NCBI RefSeq assembly: GCF_026225065.1
Contig: NZ_JAMFSB010000041.1
Location: 1-33,702 of the forward strand
Direction: 5' to 3'
Length of the DNA stretch: 33,702 nucleotides
From: Paraburkholderia sp.
Lineage (GTDB): Bacteria; Pseudomonadota; Gammaproteobacteria; Burkholderiales; Burkholderiaceae
Both the position numbers and the translations under genes were made by a program. The notes under the pieces are model-generated. The model had not been told where the DNA came from. It made no database searches and saw only the letters and a list, made by a program, of their open reading frames with translations. This document shows, in pieces, positions 1 to 9,122 of this stretch (within the stretch, counting starts at the first letter, position 1; each line of letters starts with the position of its first letter).

Positions 1-200
1 ATCAGGATCGGCAACGTGGCCGCGATGGCGATCACGTCGAAGCCGTCGAAGAACGTGGCGAGTCCGATCAGGATCCGCGCGCGAACCTGCATCGCATTGC
101 CCGGCAAGCGTTCCAGACGCGCAATGATCGAGCCCCGGGTCACAGGGCCTGAGACACCGGCGCTGCTGCGGTCCCCCATGGTGTTGTCGATGGTTCTCAT
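1..200 (-). CDS. MFS transporter, N-terminal part (cut by window edge)
   Basis: Translating the minus strand from the ATG at 200-198 gives 66 codons that stay open to the window edge. The N-terminus is hydrophilic and is followed by a first membrane segment containing FFDGFDVIAIAATLPIL. That segment is characteristic of the aromatic-acid/H+ symporter (AAHS) branch of the major facilitator superfamily, where the DGFD aspartate is conserved. The gene lies 24 bp downstream of the ferredoxin reductase stop, on the same strand, so it is the last visible member of the catabolic operon. It probably imports the operon's aromatic acid substrate across the inner membrane. The family is clear from this segment. 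The substrate is inferred from context only, and most of the protein lies outside the window. Confidence 0.8.
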   Translation of the reverse strand, partial: MRTIDNTMGDRSSAGVSGPVTRGSIIARLERLPGNAMQVRARILIGLATFFDGFDVIAIAATLPIL

Positions 201-224
201 GCCGTTGTCGCCGTCCGAAAAGAG

Positions 225-1481
225 TTATGCGAGCGCCGTGCTGGCGTCAGTGAGAATCGCAAGGTCGACCGTTCGGCCCTGGTTCATCCATTTGCGCGCG
301 AGTTTCAGATCGCGCGGCGTGTTGATCGCAATCGCCCCGCGAATCGCACTGTCTTCCACGTAGAAGAGCGTGGCGCGTTTGCCGGGCAGATCGCCGCGTA
401 CGACCAGCTGCGCGTCGTTGGGAATGTCGCCGAGGATCTGCAAGTTCACGTCGTACTGATCGGACCAGAACCACGGAATGTCCGCATAGGGCTCGAACGT
501 GCCGAGCAAGGCTTTCGCCGTGGAGATAGCCTGGTTCTGCGCGTTCGCCCAGGATTCGAGCCGCACGCGGCGCTTTAGCCACGCGCTCGGATGGTTCGCC
601 ACGTCGCCGCATGCAAACACGCGCGGGTCGGAGGTCGCGCCGAAATGGTCGACCACGATGCCGTCGGCAATTGCAAGGCCTGCTGCTTGCGCGAGCGCCG
701 TATGCGGCGTGAGGCCGATACCCGCGACGGCGAAGTCGGCATCGAGCGTTGTGCCGTCGGCCAGCGTGGCACGCACGCCGTCGGCGTTATCGGGGTGATC
801 GTCGAGCGATACAAGACCTGAATCAAGGCGCACGTCCACGCCATTGGCCCGATGCAGTTCAACCAGGAAATCGGAAATAGCCGGCGGCACCGAGCGGGCG
901 CACAGACGCGGCGCACCTTCGACGACGGTTGCTGCAACGCCGAGCTTGCGTGCAGTTGCCGCCACTTCCAGGCCGATCCAGCCACCGCCGATCACCAGCA
1001 CGTGCTGGCTCGCCCGCAACCGCTCGCCAAGCGCCACCGCCTCGTCGAGCGTGCGCAGGTAGGCGATGCTGGAAGTCTTCACCAAGGCATCGGGCAAGCG
1101 TCGCGCGGCTCCGCCGGTGGCAATCACGAGCCGATCGTATTGCACTTCGCGGCCCGATAGCGTACGCACGATGCGCTGCTCGCGGTCAATCGACGTGGCG
1201 GTATCCGGCTGCCACGCTTCGATGTTCAGGGCGTCGAAGTCGTCCGGCTTGACGAGGCGAACGGTGTCGATATCCGCTTCGCCCGCCAGCACCGCTTTCG
1301 ACAGCGGTGGCCGCTCATACGGCAAGTGGATCTCGTCAGCGATCATCACAAGGCGCCCCTCGAAGCCCTCCTTGCGCAGGGTCTTCACGATCCATCCGGC
1401 GGCCTGGCCCCCGCCGATCACGACGATCGTGCGTGGTGCCTCCAGGCTTGCGTGTGCGCTTGATGCGGCAACATCAGTCAT
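225..1481 (-). CDS. FAD-dependent ferredoxin reductase of a Rieske oxygenase system
   Basis: This 418-residue protein has two Rossmann dinucleotide motifs: IGGGQAAG near residue 22 for FAD and VIGGGWIGLE near residue 163 for NAD(P)H. An ACGDVAN FAD-binding segment lies near residue 290. This layout and length match the BphA4/rubredoxin-reductase family, which passes electrons from NADH to a Rieske ferredoxin. The operon also encodes a Rieske ferredoxin (11973-12287) and an oxygenase (10499-11599), so this is probably the reductase of that three-component enzyme. The start ATG overlaps the stop of the upstream extradiol dioxygenase gene by 8 bp (ATGACTGA), which suggests translational coupling. 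The reductase sits about 10 kb from the ferredoxin gene, at the far end of the same operon. Confidence 0.9.
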   Translation of the reverse strand: MTDVAASSAHASLEAPRTIVVIGGGQAAGWIVKTLRKEGFEGRLVMIADEIHLPYERPPLSKAVLAGEADIDTVRLVKPDDFDALNIEAWQPDTATSIDREQRIVRTLSGREVQYDRLVIATGGAARRLPDALVKTSSIAYLRTLDEAVALGERLRASQHVLVIGGGWIGLEVAATARKLGVAATVVEGAPRLCARSVPPAISDFLVELHRANGVDVRLDSGLVSLDDHPDNADGVRATLADGTTLDADFAVAGIGLTPHTALAQAAGLAIADGIVVDHFGATSDPRVFACGDVANHPSAWLKRRVRLESWANAQNQAISTAKALLGTFEPYADIPWFWSDQYDVNLQILGDIPNDAQLVVRGDLPGKRATLFYVEDSAIRGAIAINTPRDLKLARKWMNQGRTVDLAILTDASTALA

Positions 1482-2439
1482 GTTTGCGCTCCGTCATGAA
1501 CTTCCCCTCCGGCGCTTTCGCATTCTTCTGGCGACGCGTGTTGCCGTCGATGCCGCCATCGATCGCCCATTCGGCGAATACGGTCGGCCCCGGCTCGAAA
1601 TCACGCGGCTGCCATTCGGGCGTCAGTTGATCCTCATCCGCGTAGTACTCGATGAGCGCACCGGCCGGGTTCTGGAAATACCAGAAGTACGCCGACGACA
1701 CCGGATGGCGGCCCGGCCCGAGTTGCGTGTCCCAGCCACAGCGGCTGATATGCATGCCGCCGCCAAACACTTCGTGAATATCGCGCACGGTGAACGCGAC
1801 GTGATTCAGGCCACGTTTGCCATTTGGCAGCGCCAGCAGGAACAGGTCATGATGTCCGCCATGCGGCGCGCAGCGCAGGAACGCGCCACGTCCCGGGTAA
1901 CGATCCGACATCTCGAAGCCGAGCAGTTCCTGATAAAACTTCTCCGTTTCGGCAAGGTTGTTGGTGAAGAACACCACGTGTCCCACTTCCACCGGTTCGG
2001 CTCGTTCATAGATCGGCGACGGTTGATTCACGCGTAACGTCTGGCCCCACACGTTCGACGGCGAGCCATGCGTTTCGACGTCGCGCTTGCGCGTAACTTC
2101 CACCCGAATCGCCATGCCGTTCGGGTCGATGCACCCCACCGCGTCGTCGTTTTCGAAGTGTCCTGGCTGACCTGCAAAGCGGCCTCGCAATGCGTCGAGT
2201 TCGGCCCGCGTCGCTATACCCCACGTCACTTCACGCAGCGTCGGACCCTCTTCGAAGGCGGGCGGCAGCGACGGATCGTTCGAATCCACGGCCAGAATCG
2301 TGCAGCCGTTCAGCGATTCGAAGCGGGCGCGGGTTTCGTCGTGCGCAGTCTCTTTCAAACCCCAGTCGGCGAAAAAGCGTCGGCAGGTTTCGAGGTCCGT
2401 CACACCGTAGGTAATCTGTTCAATGCCGAGAATCGTCAT
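1474..2439 (-). CDS. VOC-family extradiol (catechol 2,3-) dioxygenase
   Basis: The protein is 321 residues with two vicinal-oxygen-chelate repeats. The metal ligands expected for type I extradiol dioxygenases are visible in the C-terminal half: His154 in EVGHVVFFTN, His213 in GLNHVAFTV and Glu264 in ALIEYYAD. The GRHPVSSAYFWYF stretch also fits the family. The N-terminal repeat (IEQITYGVTD) lacks the His, as expected for the non-catalytic domain. The ATG at 2439 was chosen over one 15 codons upstream because AGAGGC stands a few bases before it and because the longer form would run into the upstream aldehyde dehydrogenase gene. It would cleave a catechol next to the hydroxyls, after ring hydroxylation and dehydrogenation by other operon products. 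The precise catechol is unknown. Confidence 0.88.
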   Translation of the reverse strand: MTILGIEQITYGVTDLETCRRFFADWGLKETAHDETRARFESLNGCTILAVDSNDPSLPPAFEEGPTLREVTWGIATRAELDALRGRFAGQPGHFENDDAVGCIDPNGMAIRVEVTRKRDVETHGSPSNVWGQTLRVNQPSPIYERAEPVEVGHVVFFTNNLAETEKFYQELLGFEMSDRYPGRGAFLRCAPHGGHHDLFLLALPNGKRGLNHVAFTVRDIHEVFGGGMHISRCGWDTQLGPGRHPVSSAYFWYFQNPAGALIEYYADEDQLTPEWQPRDFEPGPTVFAEWAIDGGIDGNTRRQKNAKAPEGKFMTERKHD

Positions 2440-2456
2440 GTCGTGCCTCTTGTTTC

Positions 2457-3971
2457 TCAATTCGTCTGGGGCGCATTGGCCCATGCCAAAGGTGCGTCGT
2501 TCAAGCCCCAGTACAAGCTCTTCTGCTGCATATATTCGCGAATGCCGAGACGCCCTTTCTCGCGACCCATCCCACTCTCTTTCCAGCCGGAGAACGGCGT
2601 CGAGATCGAGAACAGCTTGTACGTGTTGATCCAGACGGTGCCGGCTTCGAGCGCGCGGGCCACGCGCCAGGCGCGCTTGTAGTCGCGCGTCCAGATGCCG
2701 GCAGCGAGGCCAAACACGCTGTCGTTGGCCTGCTTGAGAAGCGACGCTTCGTCATCGAATGGCATGGCCACCAGCACCGGTCCGAAGATTTCTTCCTGGC
2801 AGATGCGGGCGCTGTTCGACAGGCCTTCTAGAATAGTGGGCTGATAGAAGTTGCCTTGTTCGCGTCCATCGCCGACCGGCCGCTCGCCACCGCAGAGCAG
2901 GCGTCCGCCTTCTTCCAGGCCCAAAGCGACGTAACGCTCCACCGATTCGCGATGCGCTGGCGTAATCAACGGACCCATCTGCGTTTCTGGACTCGACGGG
3001 TCGCCCACGCGCAACTTGCGTGCGCCTTCGGCCAGGCGCTTCATGAACGCGTCATAGATCGGGCGATGCACGAACAACCGCGAGCCTGCGATGCACGCTT
3101 CGCCTGACGAACTGAAAATGCCGTACAGCACACCGTTCACCGCGTGATCGATATCCGCGTCTTCGAAGACGATGGTCGGCGACTTGCCGCCCAGTTCCAG
3201 CGATACCGGCATCAGCTTGTCCGCGGCAATGCGCGCGATACCACGACCCACTTCGGTCCCGCCGGTGAACGACACTTTCTTGACGAGCGGATGACGCACC
3301 AGCACGTCGCCAATCACCGAACCTTTACCCGGCAACACGCTCAACACGCCCTTCGGCACGCCCGCTTCTTCGCAGATGCGCGCCAACGCGAGCGAGACCA
3401 GCGGCGTCACCTCAGCCGGCTTCAACACCACCGCATTGCCACCCGCAAGCGCAGGGGCAAGTTTTTGTGCATCCGATGCGATCGGCGAATTCCACGGCGT
3501 GATAGCTGCGATCACACCAATCGGCTCGTGCACGCTCATGGTCATGTAGTCGCCACGCGATGGCGTGAGCTCTTCATCGAGCGTTTCGAGGCACGCGGCG
3601 AAATAGCGGAACGTGTTGGCAGCGCTCGCCACCAGTACGCGTGTTTCGCCGATCGGCTTGCCGTTGTCGCGCCGCTGCAGATGCGCCAGTGCTTCGTGAC
3701 GCGCCATGATCAGATCGGCGATACGGTACAGAACCAACGCGCGTTGATGCGGCTTCAGACCGGCCCAATCCGCTTTGCGCCATGCAATGTCCGCGGCTTC
3801 GACCGCATCGCGCGCATCGTCGGCGCTGGCCGTCGAGATTTCCATGTTGACCGACTGATCCGCCGGATACAGGCTTTTGTACGGGTTGCCACGCCCTTGC
3901 CGCCATTCGCCGCCGATGAAAATATCGCCGGTGGGCACGAGGCTGGTATCGAAGTGAGTCATGTCGGTCAT
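2457..3971 (-). CDS. Aldehyde dehydrogenase (NAD(P)+-dependent)
   Basis: This is a full-length ALDH superfamily protein of 504 residues. Visible motifs are TPWN (Asn161), KPAEVTP, the FTGGTEVG nucleotide loop near 235, the general-base Glu259 in LELGGKSP, and the nucleophile Cys293 in SSGEACIAGSR. EEIFGPV and the C-terminal SGWKESGMGREKG are also present. It probably oxidises a semialdehyde made during ring cleavage or by the ThDP enzyme to an acid. It sits 18 bp after the aspartate-dehydrogenase-like gene and 17 bp before the dioxygenase gene. A second ATG three codons downstream (3962) has a weak GAGCGG at better spacing, so the true start may be MTHFDTS. Substrate identity is not readable from sequence. 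Confidence 0.93.
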   Translation of the reverse strand: MTDMTHFDTSLVPTGDIFIGGEWRQGRGNPYKSLYPADQSVNMEISTASADDARDAVEAADIAWRKADWAGLKPHQRALVLYRIADLIMARHEALAHLQRRDNGKPIGETRVLVASAANTFRYFAACLETLDEELTPSRGDYMTMSVHEPIGVIAAITPWNSPIASDAQKLAPALAGGNAVVLKPAEVTPLVSLALARICEEAGVPKGVLSVLPGKGSVIGDVLVRHPLVKKVSFTGGTEVGRGIARIAADKLMPVSLELGGKSPTIVFEDADIDHAVNGVLYGIFSSSGEACIAGSRLFVHRPIYDAFMKRLAEGARKLRVGDPSSPETQMGPLITPAHRESVERYVALGLEEGGRLLCGGERPVGDGREQGNFYQPTILEGLSNSARICQEEIFGPVLVAMPFDDEASLLKQANDSVFGLAAGIWTRDYKRAWRVARALEAGTVWINTYKLFSISTPFSGWKESGMGREKGRLGIREYMQQKSLYWGLNDAPLAWANAPQTN

Positions 3972-3989
3972 CCGCTCAGTTACATCTCA

Positions 3990-4820
3990 TCAAATCACGC
4001 AACGCGCCGCGCGGTTGCGCAGGGCACGGATCGCGCTGAACGCGGTCAGCGCGGACGTCTTGGGGTTGTCGGGCAACGGCTTGCCGCACATTTCGAGCGA
4101 CATCTCGCCGAACGCGCCACGCGCCAGAATGCGGTGCACGTTGCGCGTCGTCGCCGGGTCTGCGATCAGACGCACAATGGTCTGATCGAGGCCGAGGCCT
4201 GCCAGCGCAATCGTCGCCGCCACGTTGGCATTCTTCGGATAAAGCCGCGCCGCTTCACGGGCGCTGCCTTCGAAAATGATCCGCTCTTCCTTTAGGCTCT
4301 GCAGATCGCAGATTTCTTCGGCGGGCGTGCCGAGCCAGCCTTGCGGCGGCTTGCGCCCCGTGTACAGCACTTCGTCGAGGCCACCCAGTTTCGCCGCGGC
4401 CAAAGCATCAACGCCACCAATGGCGCCGGATAGCAGCGTCAGCGTGGCATCGCCTTCATCCGCAGCGGCCGAGAGCGCGTCGAGCAGCAGCACGTCCGAG
4501 AGCGCGCCGATCGAAGCCACCGCGCAATCGGTGCCCGCTTTCAGCAGCGGAACGACGTGGTCGACCAGCGCACTGTGGCCCGCGCATTCGAGCGCAAACT
4601 GCGGGCGGCTGTTCAGCGCCGCCACCGATGACACCACGTCCACCGACGAACCCACCACCTCACGCACCGACGCCGCATGGCGCTCGGGCACGATCACATG
4701 CGACACACGCACCTGCGGATCTGCCACGACCGAGCGATACACCGCCTGGCCGATCGCCCCGAAGCCGATCATCGCAACGTCGACGGGCGCGTGATGTCCC
4801 GCGTGGCGAAGATCATGCAT
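3990..4820 (-). CDS. L-aspartate dehydrogenase-like (NadX family) protein
   Basis: The protein is 276 residues with an N-terminal Rossmann motif ([13 protein letters not shown]) and a C-terminal domain of the aspartate dehydrogenase family. Family-typical segments are [32 protein letters not shown] and [17 protein letters not shown]. Family members oxidise L-aspartate to iminoaspartate/oxaloacetate plus ammonia with NAD(P)+. In NAD synthesis they occur with nadA/nadC, which are absent here. Instead the gene is embedded between an aldehyde dehydrogenase and a ThDP enzyme in a ring-oxygenase operon, so a catabolic role on an amino or imino intermediate is inferred. The ATG at 4820 overlaps the ThDP gene's stop by 8 bp (ATGCATGA); an upstream ATG would give a basic, unrelated extension. 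Confidence 0.85.
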   Translation of the reverse strand: MHDLRHAGHHAPVDVAMIGFGAIGQAVYRSVVADPQVRVSHVIVPERHAASVREVVGSSVDVVSSVAALNSRPQFALECAGHSALVDHVVPLLKAGTDCAVASIGALSDVLLLDALSAAADEGDATLTLLSGAIGGVDALAAAKLGGLDEVLYTGRKPPQGWLGTPAEEICDLQSLKEERIIFEGSAREAARLYPKNANVAATIALAGLGLDQTIVRLIADPATTRNVHRILARGAFGEMSLEMCGKPLPDNPKTSALTAFSAIRALRNRAARCVI

Positions 4821-6471
4821 GTTCAGGCTCCTGCTCCTTGACCGGCGGCCCAGCAAACGCAGTGGCAAACGAACCGACCGACAGCATGTCCACTTCAACC
4901 AGCACCGGGCCGGTTTTCGCCAGACCTTCGCGGATGACCTCGTCCGCGTCGTCGAGCGACTTGATGCGGTAATGCGTGAGCTTCAAGCTTTCGCAGAACT
5001 GCGCGAAGTCCGGTTGATGCAGATCGACGAAGCAGCGGCGGCCGCCATACTGAGCGTCCTGAATGTTGCGGATCACGCCATAGCACTGGTCGTTCATCAG
5101 CACGATCATGACGTTGGCATTTTCCTGCACGGCCGTCGCCAGTTCACCGACGTTGACCATCAGGCCGCCGTCGCCGACGAGGCACACCGTCTTCGCCGCG
5201 GTTTCCGCCAGCGCGGCGCCGATTGCCATTTGCATCCCTTGACCGATACCACCGCCCAAAGCGTGCACCCCGGCGCGCGGCGTGAAAATCTGCAGCAGGC
5301 GGTTACCCCACGTGCTGTTCGAGATCGTCACATCTCGCACCCAGTTATAGTCCGTGCCCACCGACCGTTGCAGCGCGTCAACGAGGCGCTTGTACGGCCC
5401 GAGACCCTTGCCCACATCCGCTACGGCGATCTCGCGGGCAGCGGCCAGATCGACGGCAAACTTCGGATCCACTTTGAGACGGCCTTCGAGCAGCGTCGCG
5501 AGTTCTTCCAATACCGCAGCGGAGTCGCCATGCACAAACAGCTCGTTGCGATAGCCGCGGTTATCGGCGAGTGCGTCGGCATCGACGCGGTATAACGGTT
5601 GCGGCAGCGCGAGCTTGTACTTCAAGGTTTCATTGCCACGCAGACGCGAACCGACCACGAGGACCGCGTCACACGTCTTGTAGAAGCTTTCCACCGATGC
5701 GTGTACGTTGAAGGCGCCGAGCGTCGCCGGATGATCTTCCGGCAGGATGCCGCGGCCCTGCACGCTGGTCACGACGCCAAAGCCCAGCGCCACCAGACGC
5801 TCAACCGCTGCCCGCGCGTGACGCGTGCCACCACCAAGCCAAAGCAGCGGACGCGTGGCCTTGGCCAGCGCGTCGGCGAGTTGCACGACGCGCTTGCTGT
5901 CGTGCGTGAGCGTCGTCACGTGCGGCGCGCTGAGGTCCGCGGGCCATTCGATTTCTGCAGCCTGGATGTCAATCGGAATCTCGACACTCACCGGGCCGCT
6001 CGGCGCAGTCTGCGCGACGCGCACCGCTTCGCGGATGGTCGGGAGCGCGGTCTCGGCAGTGCGGACGCGGAAGGCGGCCTTCGAGATCGACGACAACATC
6101 GACAACTGGTCCGGCGCTTCGTGGATGTACGCGAGGTCCTTATCGAGGTATTCGGTTTCGATCTGGCCAGTGATATGCAGCAGCGACGTGCCCGCGGTCA
6201 GCGCTTCAACCATCGCGCCTGCCGCGTTGCCGGCCGCGGTGCCCGTGCTGGTGAACGCGACGCCAAGGCCACCGGACACACGTGCCAGACCATCGGCCAT
6301 GTTGACCGCACCGGCTTCGCCGCGTGCGCCGACATAACGGATCTTGCCGCGGCTGTTGATCGCGTCGAGGATCGGCATGTTATGGATCGAGATCACGCCG
6401 AACGTAGTGCGAACGCCGCATTGCTCGAGGAAGGCGGCAATCAGCTCGCCGACGGTGGTTTTATTAGACAT
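4813..6471 (-). CDS. Thiamine diphosphate-dependent enzyme (acetolactate synthase / 2-oxoacid decarboxylase-like)
   Basis: The protein is 552 residues with the three-domain plan of the acetolactate synthase/benzoylformate decarboxylase superfamily. The cofactor-activating Glu52 lies in [12 protein letters not shown], and the ThDP/Mg2+ motif runs from GDGG at 433 to Asn460 in LMNDQCYG. The central domain has WLGGGTRHA and VVGSRLRGN. Superfamily members decarboxylate 2-oxoacids or join them to an aldehyde. With an aldehyde dehydrogenase two genes away, decarboxylation of a 2-oxoacid to an aldehyde is a reasonable inference. The ATG at 6471 gives an 8-bp overlap (ATGTCTAA) with the upstream SDR stop, like other junctions in this operon. 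An ATG three codons further upstream is possible; the longest open frame adds 75 non-homologous residues and is rejected. Confidence 0.87.
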   Translation of the reverse strand: MSNKTTVGELIAAFLEQCGVRTTFGVISIHNMPILDAINSRGKIRYVGARGEAGAVNMADGLARVSGGLGVAFTSTGTAAGNAAGAMVEALTAGTSLLHITGQIETEYLDKDLAYIHEAPDQLSMLSSISKAAFRVRTAETALPTIREAVRVAQTAPSGPVSVEIPIDIQAAEIEWPADLSAPHVTTLTHDSKRVVQLADALAKATRPLLWLGGGTRHARAAVERLVALGFGVVTSVQGRGILPEDHPATLGAFNVHASVESFYKTCDAVLVVGSRLRGNETLKYKLALPQPLYRVDADALADNRGYRNELFVHGDSAAVLEELATLLEGRLKVDPKFAVDLAAAREIAVADVGKGLGPYKRLVDALQRSVGTDYNWVRDVTISNSTWGNRLLQIFTPRAGVHALGGGIGQGMQMAIGAALAETAAKTVCLVGDGGLMVNVGELATAVQENANVMIVLMNDQCYGVIRNIQDAQYGGRRCFVDLHQPDFAQFCESLKLTHYRIKSLDDADEVIREGLAKTGPVLVEVDMLSVGSFATAFAGPPVKEQEPEHA

Positions 6472-7270
6472 GTCGTGCATTGCCTCCAGAAACATCGATA
6501 TGACTGCCCGTCGTGTAGGACGACAGATTAGTAGCCAGATAAAAGAGTGCCTGTGCGGCCTCTTCGGGACGGCCGAAGCGGCCAAGCGGAATGTTCTTCT
6601 TGCGTGCGAGTTCTGCAGTCCAGTCTTCCCAACTCTGGCCCGGCTCGGCTTGCGTCTCGAAGCGGCGGCGCCATTGGCCCGATTCGACGATGCCAATCAG
6701 AATCGAATTCACACGGATACGCTGCGGCGCCAGTTCAACCGCCAGCGACTTGATGAGGCTCAGCAATCCTGCGCGCGCCGAGGAGGTCGCCACCATATGC
6801 GGCTCCGGTTGCAGCGCGAGCAGCGAATTCACGCAGACGATCGATGCATTGCCCGTGCCGGCCGCGTCGCGCAGCATCGACAGGAACGCGCGGGTCGGGC
6901 GGATCACGCTGAAATACTTCAGGTCGAGTTCTTCGCGCCAAGCATCGTCGGTGGTGTCGGCGAAGGTCGATACGCGGCCTTGGCCAGCGTTGTTCACCAG
7001 CATGTCGGTGCGACCGAAGCGGCGCTGCACGCCTTGTGCGAAGGCGTTGACTTCCTCTGCGTCGAGCACATCGCAGCGCGTGGCCAGCAGTTGTGCAGAC
7101 GGAAATTGCGTCTTCAGAGCCGTCTCCGCAAGTGCCAGGCGTTCGGCGTCGCGTCCGCAGATAGCGACCGATGCACCCGCACGCAAAAACAGTTCGGCGG
7201 TCGCAAGACCGATGCCGGACGAGCCGCCCGTCACCACCGCTACCTGACCGGTCAAATCGATCTGGATCAT
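6464..7270 (-). CDS. SDR-family protein with altered catalytic tetrad
   Basis: This 268-residue protein has the short-chain dehydrogenase fold signatures: TGGSSGIG at 14-21, Arg40 after the second strand (suggesting NADP), NNAG at 93-96 and Ser149 at the catalytic serine position. The segment that should carry Tyr-x3-Lys reads ATSSARAG, so Thr162 replaces Tyr and Arg166 replaces Lys. The C-terminal half is otherwise normal (RVNSILIG, GRFGRPEEAAQA, DVSGG). Either the enzyme uses a different chemistry or it has lost dehydrogenase activity. It starts 1 bp into the stop of the IclR gene (TAATG) and overlaps the ThDP gene by 8 bp, so it is firmly part of the operon. Family assignment is secure; reaction unknown. 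Confidence 0.88.
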   Translation of the reverse strand: MIQIDLTGQVAVVTGGSSGIGLATAELFLRAGASVAICGRDAERLALAETALKTQFPSAQLLATRCDVLDAEEVNAFAQGVQRRFGRTDMLVNNAGQGRVSTFADTTDDAWREELDLKYFSVIRPTRAFLSMLRDAAGTGNASIVCVNSLLALQPEPHMVATSSARAGLLSLIKSLAVELAPQRIRVNSILIGIVESGQWRRRFETQAEPGQSWEDWTAELARKKNIPLGRFGRPEEAAQALFYLATNLSSYTTGSHIDVSGGNARHV

Positions 7271-8142
7271 TAGAGCCCCAATGCCTTCATGTACTTGCTG
7301 CCCGTCGCCAGCCCGTTCTTGGGCCGATAGTTCAGGCGTTGCGAGAGTTCGTCAGCCGCGCCGCGCACCTTGTCGATCAGACCGCTGTCGAGCAGCGCTG
7401 CATCGATCTCCGGCCGCGGGATCGTAGTGGTGATCACTGCGACGATGCGGCCCGTGTCGTTACGCACCGGCGCCGTCACGACCGAAATGCCGCGCTCGAA
7501 CGACGATTCGCTGATCGCGAAACCGCGCTGCGCGTCATCGCGAATTCGCTCGTATAGCTCCTCGACCGTTTCGGGTGTGATTTTGGTAAAGCGATGCAAC
7601 TTCGGCTCGGGGTACAGCATGCGTAAATCGTTGAGCGTCAGATCGCCCATCAGCACCTGACCGTGAGTCGTCGCATGAGCGGGCAGGCGTGTCCCGACGT
7701 TGACCTTCACCGAACTGAAAATCGGCGTGTGACTTTGCGCCTTGGCGACGAACACCACGTCGCGTCCGTCGCGGATCAGGATGTGGCTTGTCAGACCGGT
7801 ATCGTTTCGCAAGGACTCGATGATCGGCAAGCCGAGGTCGGTCAGTTCGAGCGAGCTCAGGTATTCGAAGCCGAGGCGTAGCACCGCAACGCCCAAGCGA
7901 TAGTTGCGGTCCTTGTCGGCTCGCTCCAGAAAACCGAGCGATTCAAGCGTTTGCAGCAGACGGAAGACCGTCGTGCGGGGAATCTTCAGGCGCCGGGACA
8001 ACTCCGGTGCGCCCAGCACCGGCTCGCGCGGCGAGAACTCAGTCAGGATCTTCAGACCGCGTTCGAGACCGGGCACTTTGTAGCCAGTTTCGGCGTTGTC
8101 ATCGTCTGTTGCGCGCTCGGCGGTGATCGTGTCGGGCGTCAT
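7270..8142 (-). CDS. IclR-family transcriptional regulator (operon-internal)
   Basis: The protein is 290 residues: an N-terminal winged helix-turn-helix (about residues 20-80, with VPGLERGLKILTEFS, GAPELSRRLKIPRTT, FRLLQTLESLGFLER) and a C-terminal IclR effector domain (GTRLPAHATTHGQVLM, SSFERGISVVTAPVRN). IclR proteins bind small aromatic acids or other metabolites and control neighbouring catabolic genes. It lies within the operon, 1 bp after the hydrolase stop and overlapping the next SDR by 1 bp, so it is probably autoregulated with its targets. The ATG at 8142 is preceded by CGGAG at suitable spacing; an earlier in-frame ATG would overlap the hydrolase. It is strikingly similar to the second IclR at 13957-14913. 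Confidence 0.93.
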   Translation of the reverse strand: MTPDTITAERATDDDNAETGYKVPGLERGLKILTEFSPREPVLGAPELSRRLKIPRTTVFRLLQTLESLGFLERADKDRNYRLGVAVLRLGFEYLSSLELTDLGLPIIESLRNDTGLTSHILIRDGRDVVFVAKAQSHTPIFSSVKVNVGTRLPAHATTHGQVLMGDLTLNDLRMLYPEPKLHRFTKITPETVEELYERIRDDAQRGFAISESSFERGISVVTAPVRNDTGRIVAVITTTIPRPEIDAALLDSGLIDKVRGAADELSQRLNYRPKNGLATGSKYMKALGL

Positions 8143-8143
8143 T

Positions 8144-9043
8144 TCAGTGGCTCCGTGGTGCCGCGCTGGCGCGGCAGAACGTGTCGATGATCGCGGTGTA
8201 CGCGTCAGCGGCTTCGATATATCCGGCATGGCCGGCACGCGGCACAATCTGCAAGGACGTACGTGCCGCGAGGGCCAGCCGTTCGCATGCGGACGGCGGT
8301 GTGATGGTGTCTTCGGCGCCTACAGCAACGTTGACGAGTCCGTGAAAGCGCGAGAGGTCGGCGGCAAGATCGGCGTTGGCGAGCAGATGCGTCGCTTGCG
8401 CGTAACCTTGCGGCACGATGCGCGCCATGTTCCAGCGCACCCATGCACGAGCTGTCTCGTCGGCGTGCGCGGACAGCATGTTTGCGCTGCGCTTTTCTGC
8501 AAGACCCGCGGGGCCGAGTTCGGCGAGCATCGCTAGACGCTGGTCGCGCTTCGTTTCGCGCAAGTCTGTGTTGGCCGCGCCGTAACCACCAGCAGGCGAC
8601 AGCAGCAGAAGGCCTGCGACGCGGTGCGGATTTGCAGCAGCAAATGCACCAGCGACAATCCCGCCCAGCGAATGCCCTACCAGCACGCAACGCTCGACGC
8701 CGAGCGCGTCGAGCCAGCCGCGCAGAACGTCTGCGTAGTCCGCCGCGTGAGGCGAAGGTGGAACAACCGGCGTCGAAACGCCGTATCCCGGCGCATCCCA
8801 CGCAAACACATGCCGCATCGCGCCCAGTGCTTCAAACTGCTGCACCCACGACGCTGCGCCGGAGCCAATGCCATGTAGCAGCACAAGCGGCAACACCTCG
8901 TCGCGCACAGAAGCCGGTTCGCGCGCTTCGCGATAACCCACGGTCTGCGTCGCCGCGGTAACGGCCTGCTGCAGCGGAAATCGCGCAAGACGCGCTTCCA
9001 GCGAGACGGCGAGATCGGCAGTGACGGACGGGACAGCGGGCAT
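8144..9043 (-). CDS. Alpha/beta hydrolase
   Basis: This alpha/beta-hydrolase-fold protein has 299 residues. It has the oxyanion loop LLHGIGSG (about 55-62), the nucleophile Ser125 in the elbow VGHSLGG, an acid in VGAEDTITPP and the catalytic His in RAGHAGYIEA. Length and context fit C-C bond hydrolases of meta-cleavage pathways (2-hydroxymuconic-semialdehyde-hydrolase type), but esterase or lactonase activity is equally possible. The ATG at 9043 was chosen; a TTG seven codons upstream could also serve and neither has a strong Shine-Dalgarno. It follows the cupin gene after about 134 bp containing a hairpin and is followed directly by the IclR gene. Confidence 0.87.
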   Translation of the reverse strand: MPAVPSVTADLAVSLEARLARFPLQQAVTAATQTVGYREAREPASVRDEVLPLVLLHGIGSGAASWVQQFEALGAMRHVFAWDAPGYGVSTPVVPPSPHAADYADVLRGWLDALGVERCVLVGHSLGGIVAGAFAAANPHRVAGLLLLSPAGGYGAANTDLRETKRDQRLAMLAELGPAGLAEKRSANMLSAHADETARAWVRWNMARIVPQGYAQATHLLANADLAADLSRFHGLVNVAVGAEDTITPPSACERLALAARTSLQIVPRAGHAGYIEAADAYTAIIDTFCRASAAPRSH

Positions 9044-9122
9044 GGTTTCTATCTGCAAGTGCAAAGTAAGGTGACTTCAGTACGGCGACTGTGCGGTGCA
9101 GGGTTGTCGCGTGGGCATTTCT

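Noticed and set aside
1066..2037. Long plus-strand open frame (323 codons) across the reductase and dioxygenase genes
   Set aside because: It is antisense to two well-supported genes, and its Arg/Ser-rich translation is typical of high-GC shadows. The same applies to 3144-4295 (plus) and 31918-33126 (minus).
6472..6696. 75-residue N-terminal extension of the ThDP enzyme
   Set aside because: It lies inside the upstream SDR gene, is basic and non-homologous, and the start at 6471 or 6480 gives the normal family N-terminus.
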